From contig JAGOAU010000007.1 of NCBI GenBank assembly GCA_017983755.1, positions 1 through 64,000 on the forward strand: a DNA stretch of 64,000 nucleotides. Reading direction: 5' to 3'. A model generated the notes under the pieces. It was given only the letters and a program-made list of their open reading frames with translations, made no database searches and was not told the DNA's origin. How positions within the stretch are numbered: the stretch's first letter is position 1; each line of letters opens with the position of its first letter. A program made the position numbers and the translations under genes. Source of the stretch: Azonexus sp. (GTDB lineage: Bacteria; Pseudomonadota; Gammaproteobacteria; Burkholderiales; Rhodocyclaceae). Positions 36,196 to 46,141 of the stretch are shown in pieces.

Positions 36196-36977
36196 TGCTG
36201 GTCTCCTTCCTTGTCGCCGGTGCGGCGTTCGCCGCCACGGCGTTCTTCGCCGGCCGGCCGGCCGTCACCGGCGCGGCGCTCCTCGCCGCTGCGGCGCTCG
36301 CCCATCATCGTGTGCTTCAGGTCGTGCATGTGCAGGTTGTCGTCCATCGAATACGGGTTCAGGTTCACGTCGGGCATCGGCTCTTCTTCCTCGAGGCCGT
36401 CGACGTGGCCGTGGTCGTGGTGCGGCAGTTCGCCCGTCTTGATGAACGCAAAACACACCTGCAGGAAACGGAAGCACATCAGCGACGAACCGAGCGGGAT
36501 GGCGCTATAGACGATCCAGGTCGGCCATTCGAGGTCGGGTGTGACCGGGCCCTCATATAGATCTTCACCGGCAATGCCCAGCGCGTTGAAGATGGCATAG
36601 TGCGCACCGTTTTCCCAGACGAAGTGGGCGCCGAGCGTGGCGACGATGCCGGTGAACAGGGCGCCGGCGAGCAGGCCGAAGACGATGAACTTGCCGCGCA
36701 TGCTGTCGTTGAGCCGGTTGATCAGCACGTCAACGCCGACGTGGATGCCGGTGCGCACGCCATAGGCGGCACCGAACTTGGCCATCCAGACGAACATGAT
36801 GATGCACAGTTCCTGGGCCCAGCCGAAATTGAGGGTCAGCAGCCAGTCCTGCAGTCCGGGTATGTTGACCCCGGCCAGGTAGCGGTGCGCGACCGAGACA
36901 AAGATGATGAGGGTGGCCGCTCCCATCAGGAAGGTCACCAGCAGCTCTTCGATGTGATTGAGCGCTTTGTTGATCAT
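36192..36977 (-). CDS. dctQ: TRAP transporter small permease DctQ with an unusual charged C-terminal tail
   Basis: A 261-residue four-helix membrane protein that joins DctP and DctM. The membrane segments include LLVTFLMGAATLIIFVSVAH, ELCIIMFVWMAKFGAAYGVR and FIVFGLLAGALFTGIVATLG. Typical DctQ proteins are about 160-230 residues. The last 75 residues here are not membrane-like: a His/Asp/Glu-rich part (HHDHGHVDGLEEEEPMPD) is followed by ERR-type repeats (GERRSGEERRAGDGRPAGEE). The tail would be cytosolic and its role is unknown. It is separated from dctP by a strong hairpin. Confidence 0.92.
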   Translation of the reverse strand: MINKALNHIEELLVTFLMGAATLIIFVSVAHRYLAGVNIPGLQDWLLTLNFGWAQELCIIMFVWMAKFGAAYGVRTGIHVGVDVLINRLNDSMRGKFIVFGLLAGALFTGIVATLGAHFVWENGAHYAIFNALGIAGEDLYEGPVTPDLEWPTWIVYSAIPLGSSLMCFRFLQVCFAFIKTGELPHHDHGHVDGLEEEEPMPDVNLNPYSMDDNLHMHDLKHTMMGERRSGEERRAGDGRPAGEERRGGERRTGDKEGDQQ

Positions 36978-36997
36978 GGGTTTCCCCCGGTGTGGTC

Positions 36998-37017
36998 CCG
37001 GGGGCCGCAGCCCCCGG
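36998..37017 (-). promoter_or_regulatory. GC-rich hairpin between dctP and dctQ
   Basis: A perfect 8-base-pair stem (CCGGGGGC with GCCCCCGG, loop of four). There is no T-run after it on the minus strand. Such hairpins between a binding-protein gene and its permease genes usually stabilise the upstream transcript or slow polymerase, so DctP is made in excess. Confidence 0.65.
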
Positions 37018-37037
37018 AGATTTTTATGTCTGGACGA

Positions 37038-38042
37038 TTACAGGGCGTTCGGATCGAAACCGGTTTCCTTGTAGACGCTCTGGATGATCTCCTTGCCGAT
37101 GCGCGATTCCATCTTCTGATGCACCGGGATCAGCGCCTTCTTGAAGGCCATGCGCTCTTCCTTGGTCGGCACGGCAACTGCGGTCTTGCCGCTCTTCTTC
37201 ACGGAATCCAGATCCTTGTCGTTCTGCTCCTTGGCGATCTTGTTGGCATAGACGGTCGAATCCTTCATCGCCGTTTCCAGCTGGCCGCGCACGTCGGCCG
37301 GCAGGCCGTCCCAGAACTTCTTGTTGACGATGACCGCGTAGCCGAGATAGCCATGATCGGTCAGGGTCATGTGCTTCTGCACTTCATGCATCTTCTGGGT
37401 GTAGAAATTGGAAATCGGGTTCTCGGTGCCGTCGACCACACCCGTCTGCAGCGCCTGATAGACCTCGGAGAAGGCCATCACCTGCGGCAGCGCACCGAGG
37501 GTGCGCATCTGCTCTTCCAGCACCTTGGACGACTGGATGCGCATTTTCTTGCCCTTGAGGTCGGCCGGCGCCTTGATCGGCGAGTTCAGCGAGAAGGACT
37601 TGAAGCCGTTGTCCCAGAAGGCGAGGCCGCGGATGCCCTTGGGCTCAAGCTTGGTCAGCAGCTGCTGACCGACCGGACCCTGGGTGACCTTGTGCAGGTC
37701 GTTGTAGTCGTCGAAGATGAACGGCAGGTCGAAGACCTCGAATTCCTTGACGCCGAGCGGGCCGAACTTGGCCAGTGAGGGGGCGAGCATCTGGACGGCG
37801 CCGAGCTGCAGCGCTTCCATCTCCTCCTTGTCCTTGTACAGCGTCGAGTTGGCATAGACCTCGACCTTGACCTTGCCCTTGGTCAGCTCTTCCGCCTTCT
37901 TGGCAAAATACTCGGCCGCCAGACCCTTGGGGGTCTCCTTGGCGACGACGTGGCTGAACTTGATGACGATCGGTTGCTGGGCGTAGACCGCGAACGACAG
38001 GGCGCCGGCGAACAGGCCAACCAGAAGCTTCGAGATTTTCAT
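37038..38042 (-). CDS. dctP: TRAP transporter periplasmic solute-binding protein DctP
   Basis: A 334-residue secreted binding protein (signal peptide LLVGLFAGALSFAVYAQ). The family pattern VIKFSHVVAKETPKGLAAEY, FYTQKMHEVQKHMTLTDHGY and the central GVVDGTENPISNFYTQ are conserved in C4-dicarboxylate TRAP binding proteins; an arginine in KKMRIQSSKVLEEQMRTLG binds the substrate carboxylate. It captures a dicarboxylate and passes it to DctQM. The gene is first of the operon. A palindrome shared with the dctA-dctS promoter region lies 84 bases upstream of its start codon. Confidence 0.96.
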   Translation of the reverse strand: MKISKLLVGLFAGALSFAVYAQQPIVIKFSHVVAKETPKGLAAEYFAKKAEELTKGKVKVEVYANSTLYKDKEEMEALQLGAVQMLAPSLAKFGPLGVKEFEVFDLPFIFDDYNDLHKVTQGPVGQQLLTKLEPKGIRGLAFWDNGFKSFSLNSPIKAPADLKGKKMRIQSSKVLEEQMRTLGALPQVMAFSEVYQALQTGVVDGTENPISNFYTQKMHEVQKHMTLTDHGYLGYAVIVNKKFWDGLPADVRGQLETAMKDSTVYANKIAKEQNDKDLDSVKKSGKTAVAVPTKEERMAFKKALIPVHQKMESRIGKEIIQSVYKETGFDPNAL

Positions 38043-38125
38043 TTTTTCTCCTCCAGAGAGTGGGGTCGTGAAACTACGAACTGCTACAAGGCAAAATTAT
38101 TACGAAAGCGATAGGCGCTGCGTAT

Positions 38126-38139
38126 TGTGGTAATCCACA
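38126..38139. promoter_or_regulatory. Palindrome TGTGG-N4-CCACA upstream of dctP (putative DctR site)
   Basis: Perfect inverted repeat TGTGGTAATCCACA, preceded by CGTAT. The same element with the same CGTAT context is at 39634. A TAATAAT-like -10 is about 35 bases closer to the dctP start, so the site is placed like an activator site. Confidence 0.65.
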
Positions 38140-38184
38140 TGTCTGCAGGGCAAACCCGCCGGCCCGGCCAGCGGTTCAGCATAC

Positions 38185-39534
38185 TCAGTGGTGTTCGACT
38201 GCCGGGCGCAGACCGTGCGGCATCGGTGGCTCGGGCGCATCGTCGAGCACCAGTTCCGGACGATCGGCCTCGTCGTCGGTTTCCTCGTTCAGCACCGCCG
38301 TCAGGCGTTCGCTATCGAGCGCCTTGCACCATTTGGCGACGACCAGCGTGGCGACACTGTTGCCGATGAAGTTGGTCAGGGCACGCGCCTCGGACATGAA
38401 GCGGTCGATGCCAAGAATCAGCGCCAGCCCGGCCACCGGCACGGAACCGACGGCGGAGAGCGTGGCAGCGAGAACGATGAAGCCGCTGCCGGTGACGCCG
38501 GCAGCGCCCTTGGAAGTCAGCAGCAGGATGACCAGCAGCGTGATCTGCTGCGAGAGATCCATCGGCGTATTGGTCGCCTGGGCGATGAAGACGGCGGCCA
38601 TGGTGAGGTAGATCGCGGTGCCGTCCAGGTTGAAGGAATAACCGGTCGGCACGACCAGGCCGACGACCGATTTCTGTGCGCCGGCGTTTTCCATCTTGGC
38701 CATCAGGCGCGGCAGAGCCGATTCCGAAGAGGAAGTACCGAGCACCAGGAACAGTTCTTCCTTGATGTACTTGATCAGCTTGACGATCGAGAAACCATGC
38801 AATTTGGCAATCGTTCCGAGCACCCCGAAGATGAAGATGACACAGGTCACGTAGAAAGCCGCCATCAGGTTGGCCAGCTGGGCCAGGCTGCCCACCCCGT
38901 GCTTGCCGATGGTGTAGGCCATGGCGCCGAAAGCGCCGATCGGGGCGACCTTCATGATGACGCCGACGATGCCGAAGAGTACGTGCGACAGTTTTTCGAT
39001 CAGCTCGAACACCGGTTTGCCGCGTTCGCCGAAGGCGTTCATCGCGTAACCGAAGAGGACGGAGAAGAACAGCACCTGCAGCATGTCACCCTTGGCGAAG
39101 GCGTCGACGACGCTGGTCGGGATGATGTTCAGCAGGAAATCGACCGTCGACTGCATCTTGCCGGGCTCGGCGTACTTGGCGATGCTCTTGGTGTCGAGCG
39201 TCGAGGGATCGACATTCATGCCTGCGCCCGGCTGCCAGACATTGACGACGATCAGGCCGATGATCAGGGCGATGGTGCTGACGATCTCGAAATAGAGCAC
39301 GGCCAGGCCGCCAGTCTTGCCGACCTTCTTCATATCCTCCATGCCGGCGATGCCGACGACGATGGTACAGAAGATGATTGGCGCGATGATCATCTTGATC
39401 AGCTTGATGAAACCGTCGCCGAGCGGCTTCATCGCCGCGCCGGTATCCGGGTAGAAATGGCCGAGCAGCACACCGATGACGATGGCGACGATGACCTGGA
39501 AGTAAAGACTCTTGTATATCGCTTTCTTGGCCAT
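38185..39534 (-). CDS. dctA: C4-dicarboxylate/proton (or sodium) symporter DctA
   Basis: A 449-residue DAACS-family carrier. The ATG at 39534 gives the normal N-terminus [20 protein letters not shown]. Signatures are [20 protein letters not shown], the serine-rich loop [19 protein letters not shown] and [20 protein letters not shown]. It takes up succinate, fumarate, malate and aspartate and is often also a sensor partner of DctB. The gene is between the TRAP operon and the two-component genes. The C-terminus has an acidic tail ([20 protein letters not shown]), as in many DctA proteins. Confidence 0.96.
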   Translation of the reverse strand: MAKKAIYKSLYFQVIVAIVIGVLLGHFYPDTGAAMKPLGDGFIKLIKMIIAPIIFCTIVVGIAGMEDMKKVGKTGGLAVLYFEIVSTIALIIGLIVVNVWQPGAGMNVDPSTLDTKSIAKYAEPGKMQSTVDFLLNIIPTSVVDAFAKGDMLQVLFFSVLFGYAMNAFGERGKPVFELIEKLSHVLFGIVGVIMKVAPIGAFGAMAYTIGKHGVGSLAQLANLMAAFYVTCVIFIFGVLGTIAKLHGFSIVKLIKYIKEELFLVLGTSSSESALPRLMAKMENAGAQKSVVGLVVPTGYSFNLDGTAIYLTMAAVFIAQATNTPMDLSQQITLLVILLLTSKGAAGVTGSGFIVLAATLSAVGSVPVAGLALILGIDRFMSEARALTNFIGNSVATLVVAKWCKALDSERLTAVLNEETDDEADRPELVLDDAPEPPMPHGLRPAVEHH

Positions 39535-39633
39535 GGAAACGAGCTCCTCTAGTGGCGACCTTGGAATTACCGAAAAAAACTGGCGCAAGTATCGTCATCG
39601 GCGGCCACCGGAACCATTGTGGACATCCGTATT

Positions 39634-39647
39634 GTGGTTTTCCACAG
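39634..39647. promoter_or_regulatory. Palindrome TGTGG-N4-CCACA between dctA and dctS (putative DctR site)
   Basis: Perfect inverted repeat TGTGGTTTTCCACA in the 153-base divergent gap, with CGTAT in front as at 38121. A further half-site ATTGTGGA lies about 20 bases upstream. Confidence 0.65.
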
Positions 39648-39687
39648 GGCGCAGCCACAGGTGCGACCGCTCTGCTAGCATCCGCCC

Positions 39688-41667
39688 ATGCAACCGCTTC
39701 CCCAACCTGTCAGCTCCCGCCGCCTGCGCTGGTTTCTCGCCCTGCCGAAATTCGGCGTGGTGCTGCTGCTGGCCGCCGTCGTCGCGCTGCTCTGGCTGTT
39801 GCACCAGAACGAACTGGAGGAGGAACGCGCCAGCCTGATCAAGGACGTGCTGTGGCTGGAGCAGAATCTGCGCTTTCACCTCGGCAACAACGAGGAGCAG
39901 TTGCAGCAACTGGCCGCCGATCTCGGCAACCACGCGGACAGGAAGCAATTGTTCCGCGTGCGCGCCAACCATCTGCTGAAAAACAATCCGGACATCTCGC
40001 AGATCGTCTGGTTCGACTCGCGGCGGCAGCTGATCGATGCCCTGCCGGCGGCGCTGCCGGCTGACAGCGAACTGGAAGCCTTCGGGCCGCCGGTGACGCA
40101 GAAAGCCTTCGAACTGGCCAGCCGCCTGAGCAAGCGCGTTTATAGCGAACCTTTCTTTCTCAGCGGCAACGTCGGGCATTTCGCACTGGCGGTGCCGATT
40201 TACAGCGAGCGCGAACAGGCCGGCATGCTGGTCGTCAATTACTCGATCGAGGGCCTGCTCAACAGCCTGGTTCCCTGGTGGTTCGCCGAGAAATACCGGG
40301 TCGTCGTGGTCGACGACAACGAGGTGCAATTCGCCGCCAAGTCGAATATCGAAGGCGTTCCCAGCCTTTCCTACGAACTGCCCTTCGAGCCGCCCGGTTA
40401 TGGGTTGAAATTTCGCGTCACCACTTACCAGAGTGCCGGCAATCCCCTGCAGCGCCTGCTGGCCGGCGCCATCCTGGTGCTCGCCGCCGGCGTCTTCTGG
40501 AGCCTGTGGGTCGTTCGCGACCTGATGAAAAAACGCGCGCGGGCCGAAGAAGCCCTGCGGGCCGAACACGCGCTGCGTTCGGCGATGGAGGATTCGCTGA
40601 CGGTCGGCATGCGGGCACGCGACCTGACCGGCCGGATAATCTACGTCAATCCCGCCTTTTGCCGGATGACCGGTTTCAGCAGCGAGGAACTGGTCGACCG
40701 CAGCCCGCCGATGCCCTACTGGGTGCCCGAGCAATTCGACGAGACGATGGCGGTGCATCAGGCCGTGCTGGCCGGGGAAGCGCCGCCCGACGGTTTCGAG
40801 ATCACCTTCCGGCGCAAGGATGGCGAACATTTCCAGGCGCTGGTCTACGAAGCGCCGCTGATCGACGGCAACGGCCGACACACCGGCTGGATGGCCTCGG
40901 TGCTCGACGTCACCGAACGGCGGCACGCCGAGGAACTGGCCCGCCAGCAGCAGGAGCAACTGCAATTCACCTCTCGCCTGGTGACCATGGGCGAGATGGC
41001 CTCGACGCTGGCCCATGAGCTGAACCAGCCGCTGGCAGCGATCGCCAGCTACAACACCGGTTGCCTTAACCTGCTGGCGAACGAGAATTTCGACCCCGGC
41101 GACATCCGCCACGCGCTGGAGAAACTCGGCGTCCAGGCTCAGCGCGCCGGCCGCATCATTCGCCGCGTGCACGACTTCGTCAGAAAGAGCGAGCCGAAGC
41201 GGGCGCCCTCGGCGCTCGGCGAGATCATCGAGGACTGTCTCGGCTTCATCGAGGCCGAGGCGCGCAAACGCCATGTGCACATCGAAACTGCCCTGCCGGC
41301 GCTGCCGCCGGTGCTGGCCGACCGCCTGATGCTGGAACAGGTGCTGCTCAACCTGATCCGCAACGGCATGGAGGCAATGGCCAACACGCCGGAAGAGCAG
41401 CGCGTGCTGCGCGTTGCCGTCGAACCGGGTGGCGGCGAAGTTGTCGTCAGCATCGCCGACAACGGCTGCGGCATCGCGCCCGAGGTGCGCGAAAAGCTGT
41501 TCACGGCCTTCTTCACGACCAAGCCCGAAGGCATGGGAGTCGGCCTGTCGATCTGCCGCTCGATCATCGAATTTCACCGCGGCCGCCTGTGGGCCGAAGA
41601 CAATGCGCATTCGCCGACCGGAAGCGGTACGATATTCAAATTCACCCTGCCGCTGGAATCCGCATGA
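39688..41667 (+). CDS. dctS: Dicarboxylate-sensing histidine kinase (DctS/DctB type)
   Basis: A 659-residue sensor kinase. The first membrane segment (FGVVLLLAAVVALLWLLHQ) and a second one (LLAGAILVLAAGVFWSLWVV) near residue 265 enclose a periplasmic Cache-like domain of about 200 residues. A PAS domain (IIYVNPAFCRMTGFSSEELV), a HisKA domain with the acceptor His in MASTLAHELNQPLAAIASYN, and an ATPase domain with LLNLIRNGMEAMAN, IADNGCGIAP and GMGVGLSICRSIIEFH follow. The stop overlaps the dctR start (ATGA). Naming follows Rhodobacter DctS, because the regulator is of FixJ type rather than the NtrC type paired with DctB. Confidence 0.9.
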   Translation: MQPLPQPVSSRRLRWFLALPKFGVVLLLAAVVALLWLLHQNELEEERASLIKDVLWLEQNLRFHLGNNEEQLQQLAADLGNHADRKQLFRVRANHLLKNNPDISQIVWFDSRRQLIDALPAALPADSELEAFGPPVTQKAFELASRLSKRVYSEPFFLSGNVGHFALAVPIYSEREQAGMLVVNYSIEGLLNSLVPWWFAEKYRVVVVDDNEVQFAAKSNIEGVPSLSYELPFEPPGYGLKFRVTTYQSAGNPLQRLLAGAILVLAAGVFWSLWVVRDLMKKRARAEEALRAEHALRSAMEDSLTVGMRARDLTGRIIYVNPAFCRMTGFSSEELVDRSPPMPYWVPEQFDETMAVHQAVLAGEAPPDGFEITFRRKDGEHFQALVYEAPLIDGNGRHTGWMASVLDVTERRHAEELARQQQEQLQFTSRLVTMGEMASTLAHELNQPLAAIASYNTGCLNLLANENFDPGDIRHALEKLGVQAQRAGRIIRRVHDFVRKSEPKRAPSALGEIIEDCLGFIEAEARKRHVHIETALPALPPVLADRLMLEQVLLNLIRNGMEAMANTPEEQRVLRVAVEPGGGEVVVSIADNGCGIAPEVREKLFTAFFTTKPEGMGVGLSICRSIIEFHRGRLWAEDNAHSPTGSGTIFKFTLPLESA

Positions 41668-42266
41668 GCCTGCCGCAAGCCCACCTGGTCGACGACGACG
41701 AAGCCATCCGCGATGCGCTGGCCTGGCTGCTGAAGTCGCGCGGCCTGCCGTGCACGACCTACGACTGTGGCGAAACCTTTCTCGCCGCCTGGACGCCGAA
41801 GCTGGCCGGCTGCGTCATTCTCGACATGCGCATGCCGGGCATGAGCGGGCTCGACTGCTTCGATGCATTATGCGAGCGCAAATCCACCCTGCCGGTGATT
41901 TTCCTGACCGGGCACGGCGACGTGCCGCTGGCCGTGGCGACGCTGAAAAAGGGTGCCTTCGACTTCTTCGAGAAGCCATTCAACGACAACGACCTCGCCA
42001 CGCGCGTCGCGGAAGCCATGGCGCTCGACGCCGGGCAGCGCGCAGCGAATGCCACGGTCGACTCGGTAAACTCGCGCCTTTCCACCCTGACCGCGCGCGA
42101 ACGGCAGATCATGGAACTGGTTCTGCTCGGCAAGTTCAACAAGGTCATCGCCGACGATTTGAACATCAGCATGCGCACCGTCGAGGTGCATCGCGCCAAC
42201 CTGTTCGACAAAATGAAGGTGAAAACCGCAGTCGAACTGGCCAATTTGCTCAAACCCCAGCGCTGA
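41664..42266 (+). CDS. dctR: FixJ-type response regulator of dicarboxylate transport
   Basis: A 200-residue regulator whose ATG overlaps the end of dctS. The receiver domain has HLVDDDEAIRD, the phospho-acceptor Asp in GCVILDMRMPGMSG, and the switch Lys in DFFEKPFND. The C-terminal LuxR/FixJ helix-turn-helix contains LTARERQIMELVLLGKFNKV and LNISMRTVEVHRANLFDKMK. It most likely activates dctPQM and dctA when dicarboxylates are present, and the palindromes at 38126 and 39634 are its candidate binding sites. That link is inferred from position and shared sequence. Confidence 0.92.
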   Translation: MSLPQAHLVDDDEAIRDALAWLLKSRGLPCTTYDCGETFLAAWTPKLAGCVILDMRMPGMSGLDCFDALCERKSTLPVIFLTGHGDVPLAVATLKKGAFDFFEKPFNDNDLATRVAEAMALDAGQRAANATVDSVNSRLSTLTARERQIMELVLLGKFNKVIADDLNISMRTVEVHRANLFDKMKVKTAVELANLLKPQR

Positions 42267-42372
42267 CCCTTCCCTTGCCTGCGCTTTTTCGCTAGCATTT
42301 CCCCGCACCCCGCGAAAGCCATTTCCGGCGCATATTTTTTGACGGGCTTTTTCCCATTCCACGAGGCAATTC

Positions 42373-42699
42373 ATGAGCGAGCACATCCATTACGTCACCG
42401 ATGACACCTTCGAAGCCGAAGTGCTGCAATCGCAGCAGCCGGTTCTGGTGGATTACTGGGCCGAATGGTGCGGCCCCTGCAAGATGATCGCCCCGATCCT
42501 CGACGAAATCGCCAAGGACTACACCGGCAAGCTGAAGGTGGCCAAGGTCAATATCGACGACAACCAGGCGACGCCGGCCAAGTTCGGCATCCGCGGCATC
42601 CCGACCCTGATGATCTTCAAGAACGGCAACGTCGAAGCGACCAAGGTCGGCGCCCTCTCGAAGTCGCAACTCGCTGCCTTTATTGACAGCAACCTGTAA
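42373..42699 (+). CDS. trxA: Thioredoxin 1
   Basis: A 108-residue disulphide reductase of the cytoplasm. The active site WCGPC is at residues 32-36 within [20 protein letters not shown]; the cis-proline loop [14 protein letters not shown] and buried Asp27 are also present. It reduces ribonucleotide reductase, methionine sulphoxide reductases and others with electrons from TrxB. It precedes rho, the conserved arrangement in proteobacteria, with a 159-base leader between. Confidence 0.97.
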   Translation: MSEHIHYVTDDTFEAEVLQSQQPVLVDYWAEWCGPCKMIAPILDEIAKDYTGKLKVAKVNIDDNQATPAKFGIRGIPTLMIFKNGNVEATKVGALSKSQLAAFIDSNL

Positions 42700-42717
42700 T
42701 CTCCGTACCCTCCCGGC

Positions 42718-42744
42718 CTGAAGGTGCGTTCTGCGCCTTCAGGC
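42718..42744 (+). promoter_or_regulatory. Strong hairpin in the trxA-rho gap (rho leader)
   Basis: An 11-base-pair stem with one G-T pair: CCTGAAGGTGC with GCGCCTTCAGG, loop GTTCT. No T-run follows within the next bases, so it is not a typical intrinsic terminator. It may belong to the autoregulated rho leader or protect the trxA end. Confidence 0.55.
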
Positions 42745-42858
42745 AGACGCACCCAACGGCCACCGCCGGCGTCGATCTTCCCCACCCCAGGCAACACATC
42801 GCGCCCCTCGGTCTCCGGCATTCGTCCGGCTCCGTGTCGGTGCCACACATTCGCATCC

Positions 42859-44118
<1,260 letters not shown>

Positions 44119-44214
44119 GCGCCGAAACATATTGCAAGCGCGTGATTATTCGAGGATAATCGCGCGTTTTCCAGGTCGGCCACATCCGCCGGTCGCGTAA
44201 CGAAAGGACACAAA

Positions 44215-44436
44215 GTGAAAGCCGATATCCATCCCGATTACAACGACGTTCAGGTGACCTGCTCCTGCGGCAGCACCTTCACGACCCGCTCGACCATGAA
44301 GAAGCCGCTTCACGTCGAAGTATGCTCCCTCTGCCACCCGTTCTACACCGGCAAGCAGAAGATCGTCGACACTGCCGGTCGCGTCGAGAAGTTCAACCAG
44401 AAATTCGGCGCCATGCGCGGCAAGGCTGCTGCCTGA
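44215..44436 (+). CDS. rpmE: 50S ribosomal protein L31 (zinc form)
   Basis: A 73-residue ribosomal protein starting with GTG at 44215 (ribosome site AAAGGAC upstream). It has the zinc-binding Cys residues in [13 protein letters not shown] and [17 protein letters not shown], so it is the C-plus form that binds zinc, unlike the zinc-free paralogue YkgM. It ends in a basic tail ([11 protein letters not shown]). An intrinsic terminator follows at 44457. Confidence 0.97.
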   Translation: MKADIHPDYNDVQVTCSCGSTFTTRSTMKKPLHVEVCSLCHPFYTGKQKIVDTAGRVEKFNQKFGAMRGKAAA

Positions 44437-44456
44437 TCCGCTTGAGGCACGACAGA

Positions 44457-44483
44457 AAGGGCAGCCGCTTGGCTGCCTTTTTC
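44457..44483 (+). terminator. Intrinsic terminator of rpmE
   Basis: Stem GGCAGCC/GGCTGCC with loop GCTT, an A-run before it and a TTTTTC run after it. Confidence 0.88.
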
Positions 44484-44505
44484 GTTTATAGGCTATCCTC
44501 TTTCC

Positions 44506-46128
44506 ATGTCTGACTTCAGCGCCCTGCTCCGTCGCGGCATCCGCCTGCCTCCGGCCGGCTGGGTACTGGCGGCCATGCTGGCGTTCTACGTGCTGGCCGG
44601 CCTTTTCGGCCGCGATCCGTGGAAAGGCGAGGACGCGATCCACATCGGCACCGCCTGGCACATGCTGCATTACGGCGACTGGCTGTCGCCCGACCTTGCC
44701 GGCCGCCCCTTCCACGAACCACCGCTCTATTACTGGACTGCCGCGCTGACCGGCAAGGTTTTCGGCTGGCTGCTGCCGCTGCACGAGGCGATGCGCCTGG
44801 CCAGCGGCGTCTGGGTCATGCTGGCGCTGATGGGCCTCTATTACGCTGGCCGCGAACTCTACGGCCAGGAAAGTGCCGCCGCCAGCCCGCTGCTGCTGGC
44901 CGGTTGCGCCGGCCTGCTGTTTCACGCCCACGATGCGCAGCCGATGCTGATCGCCCTTGCCGCCTACGGCGGCGGTCTCGGCGCCCTGGCGGCTCTCGGT
45001 CGCCGGCCTGTGCTGGCCGGCAGCTTCTACGGCCTTTCCGTCACCGCCTGCCTGCTCGGCACCGGCATCGCCCCGACCCTGCCCTTGCTGGCGATCGCGC
45101 CGCTCGCCTGGTGGCTGGCCGAGAACCGTACGACGGCACTGCGCGGCCTGGCCATTGCCGTCGCGGTCGCCGCGGTGACCGCGCTCCCGTGGCCGCTGCT
45201 GCTCTTGGCCCTCGAACCGGCGCGCTTTCACGGTTGGCTGAATACCGAACTGGTGCCGCTGCGGACACCTTTCTCGTTTTCCGGGGCCGGCCGCTTCCTT
45301 TCGCTGCTGCCGTGGTTCGCCTTCCCGGCACTGCCGCTGGCCGGCTGGACCCTATGGACGCGGCGCCATGCCATGAAGGAGATGCCGCAGGCTCTGCCGC
45401 TGGTCTTCCTGCTGCTCGCCTTCCTGATGCTGGCGCTCGCCTACCGGCCGCGCGAAATCCCGGCCCTGCTGATGCTGCCGCCGCTCGCCCTGCTGGCCAC
45501 CCCTGGCGCCCTGACCCTGCGCCGCGGCGCCGCCAGCGCCTTCGACTGGTTCGCGATGATGACTTTCAGCTTCTTCGTCGCCGTCACCTGGCTGGCGTGG
45601 TCGGCGATGGCGCTCGGCTGGCCGGAGCGCCTGGCGCAGCGGGCCGTCGTGCTGCGTCCTGGTTTCGTCGGCCAGTTCGATCTGCTGGCTTTGGTCATCG
45701 GGCTGATCGCCACCGCCTGGTGGGCATGGTTGATCGTCACCGCGCCGCGCTCGCCCTACCGCAGCCTGACCCACTGGACGCTCGGCTTCACGACGCTGTG
45801 GCTGCTGGCGACCACCCTGATCCTGCCGTGGTTCGACTACGGCAAGAGCTATCGCCCGGTCATCCAGGCCATCGCCAAAGCGCTGCCGGAAGACCACGGC
45901 TGCCTGGCCGAACGCGGCCTCAACGACACCCAGCGCGCCTCGCTCGCCTATTTCGTCGGTATCGAGCCGCTGGCTGCCGACTCGGCCGCCGGCAAGCAGT
46001 GCCGCTGGCTGCTGGTCACCGGCGACACCCGGCCAGAACTCGCCGCCCCGGATGGCAAATGGACCCGCGCCTGGGAAGGCAACCGGCCCGGCGACCGCAA
46101 GGAGAAATTCCGCCTCTACAAGCGTTGA
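44506..46128 (+). CDS. ArnT-like membrane glycosyltransferase (GT-C fold)
   Basis: A 540-residue protein with about 11-12 membrane segments. The N-terminal loop GRDPWKGEDAIHIGTAWHML, with acidic residues, and GRPFHEPPLYYWTAAL after it are the first periplasmic loop and conserved part of the dolichyl-phosphate-mannose mannosyltransferase/ArnT family (GT39/GT83), which transfers a sugar from a polyprenyl-phosphate donor to lipid A or proteins in the envelope. The acceptor is unknown. The C-terminal soluble part ends WEGNRPGDRKEKFRLYKR. Its stop codon is in a GTYGACCGCAAC element. Confidence 0.82.
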   Translation: MSDFSALLRRGIRLPPAGWVLAAMLAFYVLAGLFGRDPWKGEDAIHIGTAWHMLHYGDWLSPDLAGRPFHEPPLYYWTAALTGKVFGWLLPLHEAMRLASGVWVMLALMGLYYAGRELYGQESAAASPLLLAGCAGLLFHAHDAQPMLIALAAYGGGLGALAALGRRPVLAGSFYGLSVTACLLGTGIAPTLPLLAIAPLAWWLAENRTTALRGLAIAVAVAAVTALPWPLLLLALEPARFHGWLNTELVPLRTPFSFSGAGRFLSLLPWFAFPALPLAGWTLWTRRHAMKEMPQALPLVFLLLAFLMLALAYRPREIPALLMLPPLALLATPGALTLRRGAASAFDWFAMMTFSFFVAVTWLAWSAMALGWPERLAQRAVVLRPGFVGQFDLLALVIGLIATAWWAWLIVTAPRSPYRSLTHWTLGFTTLWLLATTLILPWFDYGKSYRPVIQAIAKALPEDHGCLAERGLNDTQRASLAYFVGIEPLAADSAAGKQCRWLLVTGDTRPELAAPDGKWTRAWEGNRPGDRKEKFRLYKR

Positions 46129-46135
46129 CCGCAAC
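46124..46135 (+). repeat. GTYGACCGCAAC element, copy 10, supplies a stop codon
   Basis: GTTGACCGCAAC; its TGA is the stop codon of the glycosyltransferase gene, which runs convergent with orn. Confidence 0.75.
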
Positions 46136-46141
46136 AGGCGG

